Assembly: GCA_019843655.1 (NCBI GenBank)
Contig: JACDQD010000102.1
Coordinates: 9,309,501 to 9,373,500, forward strand
Origin: Lethocerus indicus
Lineage: Eukaryota; Arthropoda; Insecta; Hemiptera; Belostomatidae
Reading direction: 5' to 3'
Length of the DNA: 64,000 nt
The notes under the pieces were generated by a model that made no database searches, had not been told where the DNA came from, and worked only from the letters and a program-made list of their open reading frames with translations. The translations under genes were made by a program, and so were the position numbers. Shown in pieces: positions 55,601-64,000 of the stretch. Every line of letters starts with the position of its first letter. Positions within the stretch are counted from its first letter, which is position 1.

Positions 55601-58373
55601 ACGCCAGCAGATGAGGCCCAATCTCAAAATCACGTCCCTTTTCAACTGAGACGACACAAAAATCGAAGCCGCCGTCAACGTCCTGCACTTTCACGGCAGT
55701 CGAAGTGAAAATGACTCGAATCTGGAAGAAAGCAAGCGAATCCGTTTTGAAGGATTAAGGTCCCCCCTCACCAAAGCTTTCTAAACATCTATATCGTGAC
55801 AACTTTCTTACGGAAACATACAAAAAAATATTAATAAGATCGAATAGATTATGACTAGTGCAGTCCTGAACTTTTAGGACTTACGGTTAACAAAGGATAG
55901 AGTTCCATTTAATTAACACAATGTTCCAAATAATTAACGGAGACGACTAAAGAGACGGAGACTGTGTTTTAGAGATATTGTTTTGTAAGATCATTTGTAA
56001 AAATAAAACACTAGACATTATCAAAAAGCCATATTACGAACCTAGAATATGTGCATTTCATTTCAGTGATTCATTCTACCAAATTTAAATATCAAAAAAA
56101 GCATTTAATTACGTAAAGGCTTCAATCATTTAGGAAGTGAATTGGTAGTTTTTCCGCCTTATGCAACTTCTTTCATCCCTGATTTCTCAGACAAAACAAG
56201 CAATAAGGGACAGAAAATAGGATGTTCGACCTTCGACGAGTTGTTATTAAAATACATTAAGCTCACTAAAGACATACCTCTCGTCAATATTTCTTTATCG
56301 TTTTGTAATACATTTCTGAACCGGCGTCATATTCAGAATGCCTGAAAATTGTTTGCTAAGAGAAATGGGTTTTGCGCATTAAATTAAAATACAAGCCAAC
56401 CGAAAATACCTTTATGAAACATCGGCTGCGGTATGGCTGTGGTATCAACAGAAAGCGGGACCAAAAACGAATTTAATATCGGCCCCTAAATATTGCTAGG
56501 GGAGGTGGTATTACTCAATTTCGTGAAAGTTCCTATTAATCGATGCCGGGCTCAGTTCATATTCAAATCCCGTAGCGGAAAGTAAGAGATAAAAACGAAC
56601 GATAAAAACGTAATGAACGTAACGATAATGATAATAGTAATAATAGTGACAGCGACTATAATAGGAGGTTATGTCTCAGTTTAATTTTTAACTTGGTGGA
56701 TGGGAGAGGCCGAAGTCGGAGAACAAATAATTGCGTCATACGTACTCGTGACCACAGACAAGTCTCATTACAGAACGGACAGAGGGGAGACCTTCAAACG
56801 AACACCTCCCCATTTGGTACCTGTCTTATTACGCTATGTTTTTAACTGTCCCCGTTTCTCTCTTACCGGCGTTCGATAGAAACGGCAAAGCGATACAAAA
56901 TATATAAGATCGACTTTCAAATTTGTCACATATTTTATCGGAGTCACTGCGATATACTTACTTATTATTGATTTTCATAACTGAAAAATCTCTAAAATTT
57001 AAATATTCTTTTGCTTTATTTACATAGTGCAGAGCGCCAAAGGTTGTACAGAGCGCTAGTAACTGTTAATTTATAACGAGTAATGTAGGACGAGCTGCGT
57101 GGGTCACAGTTTCCTCTACTATGAATGGTCACCTGAATCAATGGTCGTCGCACTATTTATAAAGTATGTTTTTCGAAGGTGGGGAGAGTGGCCCGCAGCG
57201 CTAGACTTGAAAATGAATGAGGAAGCTACCCAAGATACAAATTTAAATTTACATTTAACAGACCACATATTCCAGCATATTAGTTGCACACTACTTCACA
57301 ACGAAGAGCAAAGCATTTTCGCCTTAAAAGACACAGAAATAAGGCAAGAACTAATAATAAATGCTATGAAATATGATATCCTTTATTGAACCGGGTTCAC
57401 ACGTATTTTATTCATAATGTTATTAAAAAGTATTTTAAATACATCACTCCGCCCTATTTCCCAAAACAAAATGGAAGGTCTCTCTTCTGCATGTTTTATT
57501 GATGCACCTGCTTGTTTTGCGGGTCACATATCCCAACCTGGCGGGCGAGACGACTTCTGAACCCAACCTCCACTTACCAATGCGCAGATACCCCTCTAGA
57601 ATTGATTCTACCGTATAGTTTTAACCTAGAAAAATCCAATCGGTGAACAGAGGTTTCATCAACCGGACATTAAACCACAAAGGAAGCGGGAAAGCACCAA
57701 TCTATATTTGGCGAAAACCCCATCACATTGTGATTACAGTGGTTTGCAACGAAGTTAAAGAAAACGTTTCTTTTTTCCTGGAGCGATTCAAAACCCTGGT
57801 GCTAACATTTACCCAACAAATCGCCAAACTTAATACTACTGTACAGGTTAACTTTCTAAGGAATCCTTGCATATTTCAATTGATTGCGAATGGAGCTCAA
57901 ATAACTCCAGAACACTAGTACAACTTCGGTTCTAAAGTTTTTTTTTCAATAAAGTGCAAATAAAGGCTGCCAAATAAGTTGAACATCGAAAAGTGATAAA
58001 AGTCACAATCGTGCACATTTATAAACTCGCTTCAATGATGTACAAGAATTCATCAATGAGGGGATTCACAATTTGCAAGACTGTAAAGTTTCATTAAAAG
58101 CCCGGTGATTAGGTGCTAGTTTTTCTTTGTAAATACTCGATAACTAGTGAGTACTACTTACAGTTCACTGAGAAGAATATACAAATATTTCGGCACATTG
58201 TCGGTTGTTAATTACCCCTATTAATTTAAGGAGCTTAAAAGGGCGGCCCCGTAATGGAACCGGAGATAAGACCCCTCTTTATGTAAATAATTTATTCATC
58301 TTTCTCAAATTCTATTAATTCACGAATGGCAGCTCATTACCGTTAATTCAGTTTTCTCTTGAACAGATCTCAC

Positions 58374-58499
58374 CTTGCCGCCGGCGGTGACCCCTACAAC
58401 AACCTGTTTCTCAAGTGGACACACCCAGATTTGTGCTTGTGTGATTGATTGATATTTACATAATTCAGACTCGCGTGTCCGAATTTTTAAACCATTTAT
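58374..58499 (-). CDS. Candidate exon, 42 codons, unrecognised
   Basis: Bounded by a good acceptor (GGTTTTTATTTCAG) and donor (GGCAAG|GTGAGA), phase 0-0, open throughout. The peptide includes TQAQIWVCPLEKQ and VVVGVTAGGK and matches no family I recognise. The phase would fit an upstream coding exon of the minus-strand gene, but pseudoexons with decent splice sites are common in 40 kb of intron. Confidence 0.15.
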
Positions 58500-61139
58500 C
58501 TGAAATAAAAACCTATTCAATCGATAAAATGCCAAAAGGACATCATTATCTTCAAACAGAAACAACAACAAATGTATATCAATTTGCAAATCTCAAGCTG
58601 AACTAACAATAACGAAAATTGACCTAGAAAAACAATGTGTTTTAATTATGTACTATGTATGTACCAATTAAACCAGTTATTTAGACCAAAATGGACTTTG
58701 CTGAACAGCACAGAGAGTAGAATAAACAGAAGTAAAGGTAGATTTGAAATTATATATATATTTGAATCCGCATGACTTATAAGTCGCATTTTAATTTGAA
58801 GAATTAATAGAACATTTCAGACCGTAATACTCTATTTTCAGATAATAGCTAGCAGCATTCATTCAGATAAGTGTGTCTTTCAACAATCGTAATGACACAT
58901 CTCAACCTTCAATATCCGAGGTTTAACCGGATGCTGTCTTCTAAAAATGTCACAGCGACCCTATCTTCTATCCAATCCACAAAACATTTCAATAACAACG
59001 GTCTTTTGTCAAACGATTATATGAAGGTTAACTTCTCGCTTTATTTCTAATTATGGTTAGAATTTGAAAATTATAACATATTTTCCTACTTTGTAGTAAC
59101 TACACTACATGTTTTTATACTATTATATAAAATTAAATAACCAAAATAAAGATGGCTTCACGGTCAAAGAGAGAAGAAAAAAATTACGATTCTCCACGAT
59201 TGCGTTAAACCTCACAACATGTAAACGACTGTTGGTAGAAGAAGAGACAAACAGACGGGACTAAAATACTAATATATTATCTGAATAGATCGGGGGCGCA
59301 TAAATATATGAATAATTCTTGAATTTGTCTTATAATTTTAAAACTAATTCAGGGGAGGGTCAGTTATTTAAGGGAGGTTGACCTAGTTACTAAGTCTGGG
59401 CGGAGTCCCCTATTTAGGGCGGTTCGAGTCGTTCTCCCGACCACCTTCAGTTTTCCCATTATTTTTAGCCCTATCACCCCCTCCAAAAAAGCCTTCAAAA
59501 ATAAATCATCGATAATCATTTATTCCGCTGTCCGCAATCAGAAATGCTTGGCTGAACTATCGTGATCTCTATAAATTGTACTTCAAGACACTACAACAAC
59601 AGATATTTATGTCCTAACTACCATGAACTATTTCTAATCCTGAAGCAACTTTCGGACAGTAATAGTAATAATGGGCGAAAAAAAATTAAATTTATAATGA
59701 ATACAAAACCATTAATAATAATAAAAGTAATAACAGTAAGTAACAATAAATATATGTAACAATGGTAATAACATATAACATATATATAAAAAGGAAAACC
59801 AATACATATGCTTTCAAGACTTAACTAAAAATATTCCCGCTATACCCACAATTGGGACAAAATTCATTATACTTATAGGACTCGCCGAAAATTAGCCGAA
59901 AATCTAAATTCGCTCAGTTCAGCAACTCGGTAGTAATATTACTTATTAATAAAAACCATGCATGCTTTCTGGTTATGTAACACATAATTCCTGGTATCAG
60001 GAAGCCACACTTATATATTTTTCACTAGGTCATACAGATTCAATAGTCCTAGAATGTGTGACTTGTATGGAACAATTTGCACAGTGAAATGATTCTGGCA
60101 AAATTGCCATTTTGTTTAAAAAAACACCTATGTATTACACCTAGGTACACCTGTAGGTAGATATTTCACCGAATTGTGTTTTTACACATAGCTAATTATT
60201 TGTAATAAGAAATCAGACATTATTCCTCGCTGTAAACGGCTACAATTTCTGAACTCATTTCCCTGGCTGAGTACAGGCATTTAGACACAGAAGTGTGATT
60301 CTACCGATTTCTACCGGACGGACGAACCGGTTTGGGAGTCGCACGGAGAAAACCAAACCGGGCATATAATGTTTCTGCCAACATTTTCACAAATCAAAAC
60401 GACCTACTTCAAGGCGGCGCTTATTACTCACCGGGGGCCGGCCGGCTCGGCGGGGGAACCCGAGGGTTCAATAAGGTGACAAATGCGTTTACGCACAATT
60501 TGTTGGAGACCGCAGAACAGACAGCCCTGCGGTCACTTAGAAATAACTTTATAACACCGGCCAAGACCGCAATACCATCAGACTAATACTTCGGCAAATA
60601 ATGACATCGGTAATCAGTCGGTAGCCATTCCGGATTCCAATTACGAAAAACCTTAATATATTTACGTTCCAGTTTCGTCGTCGTGAACCATACTCATCGC
60701 AAGATGAAATAAACGCTGCAACTGCTAAACAATTTTACTATTAAACCTAATTGCTAATAAAAGATCAATTTCCGACTGTCACCTTCTTTGAAAAACCATT
60801 CCCAGATGAATGTCAAAGCATAAATGCACTAATCAAATCACGAATCTGTAACATACAATTATTATGGCTGAGAATAAAATGATCGAAGGAAAAACCCGCA
60901 AATCGGTTGTACTTATCACGAATTTCAATCCGGCAGAAATGGAGTGGAGTGGAGGATGAAAATTATTAAACCCGATACAATAATGATTAAACCCTAGCAG
61001 TTTACTTAAATGCAGCCGCAGGAATTATTAAACTAGTATAGATAACTTAAGAATTGAAATACCTGGTATATTCCGATAGGTGAAGAAAGTTCAATTCGTA
61101 AGGTTATGAGGCTTTGCGAAGGGAGTGAAAAAAAACCGA

Positions 61140-61175
61140 CGGTCCTTACCTGAAATAAAAAAGAAATCGTTAGAG
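61140..61175 (-). promoter_or_regulatory. Second ratchet-like splice site
   Basis: On the minus strand, TTTCTTTTTTATTTCAG is directly followed by GTAAGG at the 61150/61149 junction. It has the same orientation and architecture as the site at 35296, about 26 kb further upstream. If both serve the RhoGAP19D transcript, transcription starts above 61.2 kb. Confidence 0.4.
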
Positions 61176-64000
61176 CACGCAACATAGACGAGGAGGATAA
61201 ACATACAATTGAAAACATACCAACTAGATTCAATAGATAAAATGGCTCTCGACCATTCCCGTACGAAAAACCATACTAAAAATGTCCTAACTTCAACTGT
61301 TCTAAAGTTCAAATATAATACCGCCGCAGCGACATGTACACTCGTATATAATGGGAGTAGGAAAGGAAAAAGGATAATTGCAGGCAAGTTGCCGTTGGCA
61401 GAGGTGCGGCATACCACCTCGTGCCGATTTCAGTGCCACGACGTAACCGCACTGGATCGTCAGTCCAATTCTCCTTCAAATAGTAAGTGGGAATTCGTTC
61501 TAAAATAACTTTAATACCTTAGTACCCAAGTACAGTAGGTATTTCGGTATATATAAAAGAAACTGTTATCCAATATATTAAAATAGTTCCTGTTTTGTAA
61601 ACGAAAGACTAATACTAACCATGTTTGTAAATGATTATAAATCTTCCACATACAGAACTTAGTACACGAAAAATATACGCTTTCTATGTATTGTTTGTAT
61701 TCACTTATTTGGCCCACTCCTACAAGTAATGAAGTTTTTAGTAAACTGATAAATTCGATATACAACTGGATATTTTCAGCTGTCTCGTAGAGTGGGGTTT
61801 TCCTAATTCCCCAAAATAAAAGCAATTTATACATAAACTACTACTACTGTTCTGACTAGGTTTCTTATGTAGCCGAGTAATATTCCGATAACACGTGATT
61901 ATTTTTTCAAATCCAGATCGGGAATTTATATCAAAATGGAAACAAAATTAAAACTATCCCACGCTAACTGGGTCAGTGGATGAAGCAGGTGTAACGGAAT
62001 GTGAAGAGGGGTTCGGGAGGTCCGGAAAAGGTGGAAGGACAGCCACCTTCTGGGGGAGTAACACGGGCCACTCAGGCCAAACAGGCAACAAGCCAAAACA
62101 CGAAACAATCTTGCCCCTCTCGTTTCTTTCCGACCCCTTTAACCTCCTCATTCCTTTATTTTTAGGTTCATCCACAACCAACAGATCCGTCTAAGATTCT
62201 GTACCTAATAAATAAGTCATTATGCTTAATATGGGGTGAACTGCGAAATCCGGCCACGGATTTGTAAGCAGAGCGCTAACATTTAATTTATTTTCCCTGC
62301 ATTTTAAATGTTTTTCCTGTATTTGTGTGTGTATATATAAGTTAGATACTCGCGCAAATTTATCACTGAAAGCCGTATGGAATCAACCGTTTGATGAATG
62401 TTGGAAGGGCATTTTGGCAACCATTTCAAAAATTTCTTTGATACCCAGATTGGAAAGTAAAACCCAACATTCATTCTGGGAGGCCGCTCCGACGACAACA
62501 AGGACGCTGCCAAAACCTTGGCCGAAACCACGCCTAGGTCAATATCTAATTAGAGTCAATACTGTATTCGATAAATCAAAACATTTTATTCGCGACAATT
62601 CCTCAATTAGGCTTGCCCCGTAATCGTTTTTCAAGTAAAAAATAGTAGTTGAGAGAAAAAATAAGGAGTACGTTTCGAGTTTTCGTGAGGCAAACAGTTT
62701 CTCGAACACAGCCGATAATTCACATTTATTATCGCCTTTTAATATACATCGACTGGCCCCTCCCTGTTGAAGACCTGACCATATATAGTCAGTCTGCGAT
62801 CAGCAATTTTATTACGGTTGCTTGAACCCTTCCGGATATTCCACAAAGAGAGAAAAAAATAAATTCTACAGGCATTCCTGAATGTCGAAATTTGAAGGGA
62901 AACAACTCAGGATGAATAATAACGTATGCGCAATAACAGCTAGAAGTTATACACGTTTACCGACCCTGAGAGATATCCGGTGGTGTGAATAACATTTAAG
63001 CTCTATCCGTCCTATTAATCCAAGACAAAAGGAATGCAAAACGAAAGAATGCGGATAATTTTATTTTCTGAAATAGTTAAAAAGCCGAACAGATAAAACG
63101 AAGGGGAACACTCGCTTCACTTTATCTCGATTCCGCTTGTATTTTTTATTTATGATCTTGTTAAAAACCCGACTTCCAATTCAATAACAGAGAGGTCTGC
63201 GATTGATGAACTCCGGTCCAGAGATTAAAAGGAAGAGAACTATGTCAAGAGCGATATCGGCTGGCCACCAGAAAACATTCCATGATAACTGAATCATTCT
63301 TGACGGCGGAATAACCCCCGCCCCTGGCAACAGACCAACTGCAGTGTAGTCAATTAAAATTGCTTTAAAACATTACTATTAACTTTCTTTCCTCAACGCT
63401 GCTCGACGTTTGAGTGTTCGAAACAGAAATACACTCGAGTCAACAGAATTAAATTTCTATTCCTGAATAGAATCCAGTTATTAATTTTATACTCATTTTA
63501 GTTTGGTTTTAAGCACTTAGTTAAGAAGTTTGAGAACATAGCTTAACTTATGACGGAAACATACTTATTATTTTAAAGTAACATTCCCCTGCCCCGAAAT
63601 TATCATTAGGGGCAATTTTTAATAAAATGGGACAAGACATCGATTTATGTTGCATTTGTCAGATACTTTCTTCATGGTCCGGTCAATGTTCGTTGAGTTA
63701 TAAAGTAATGAAGATTGAAAGAGTACTAAATCGAGACCACTGCCACACGTATACCTTTCATTTGGAAAAGGGACTCAAAAATTTCCAGAGTTCGACAACG
63801 TACTAATGCGACTAACGAGGAATGGCTGCAAGCAGCCTATTGTAGACTCCCCTTCTCCCAACCAATATAATTTAAATCATCATATCATTTGGCAATAGAT
63901 AGAAATGTGCGACAGCTCATGTGCCGACCACATGCGCCGGGTTTTTTCCTCGATAACTCCCAATTGGCCTTCAAGTTCATTAGATCAACACTCCATTACT

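Larger units (their letters stand above)
49324..64000. other. Upstream block, part 3
   Basis: No gene recognised. It holds the ratchet-like site at 61149 and the candidate exon at 58374-58499. The 143-codon minus frame at 51342-51773 spans a Gly/Pro-rich GC patch and is not gene-like. Confidence 0.5.

Noticed and set aside
59395..59445. tRNA-like box B (GGTTCGAGTC)
   Set aside because: No box A at the right distance and no cloverleaf could be drawn.

Overview
This is animal nuclear DNA, most likely from an arthropod and probably an insect with a large, intron-rich genome. It is AT-rich, has short coding exons in long introns, carries many long dinucleotide microsatellites, and shows no operons or ribosome-binding sites. 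The only gene recognised with confidence is on the minus strand: the arthropod orthologue of ARHGAP21/ARHGAP23, called RhoGAP19D in Drosophila. It is a Rho-family GTPase-activating protein with the order PDZ - long linker - PH - RhoGAP. Fifteen coding exons from 22880 down to 6086 were joined by eye. Every boundary obeys AG/GT, all phases agree, and the joined frame is open for 774 codons. It covers the PDZ domain, the Ser/Arg/Pro-rich linker and the first half of the PH domain. The initiator, the second half of PH and the RhoGAP domain were not found in the window.

Layout. 1-6085: intronic or downstream sequence with no recognisable exon and a (GT)n tract at 2.1 kb. 6086-22880: the fifteen exons. 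The intron after the last linker exon begins almost directly with a (CT)n tract on the sense strand. A decayed tRNA-derived SINE probably lies next to the second PDZ exon. 22881-64000: 41 kb without a recognisable gene, holding microsatellites and small degenerate repeats. Since the PDZ exon begins in phase 0 with an upstream acceptor and no start codon, this block is best read as a very long 5' intron or introns of the same gene. Two minus-strand sites, near 35296 and 61149, look like recursive-splicing (ratchet) points: a pyrimidine-rich acceptor fused directly to a GTAAG donor. They suggest that the first exon lies beyond 64 kb.

Two sequence regimes are obvious. From about 2.1 to 20.7 kb CpG is very rare, while both flanks, including the two PDZ exons, contain ordinary CpG. 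This is the footprint expected of gene-body DNA methylation that spares the 5' part of a gene. No bacterial, viral, CRISPR, rRNA or intact transposon feature was seen. No wholly novel system is evident. The most worthwhile leads are the ratchet-like sites, the sharp CpG boundaries and the microsatellite abutting a weak 5' splice site.
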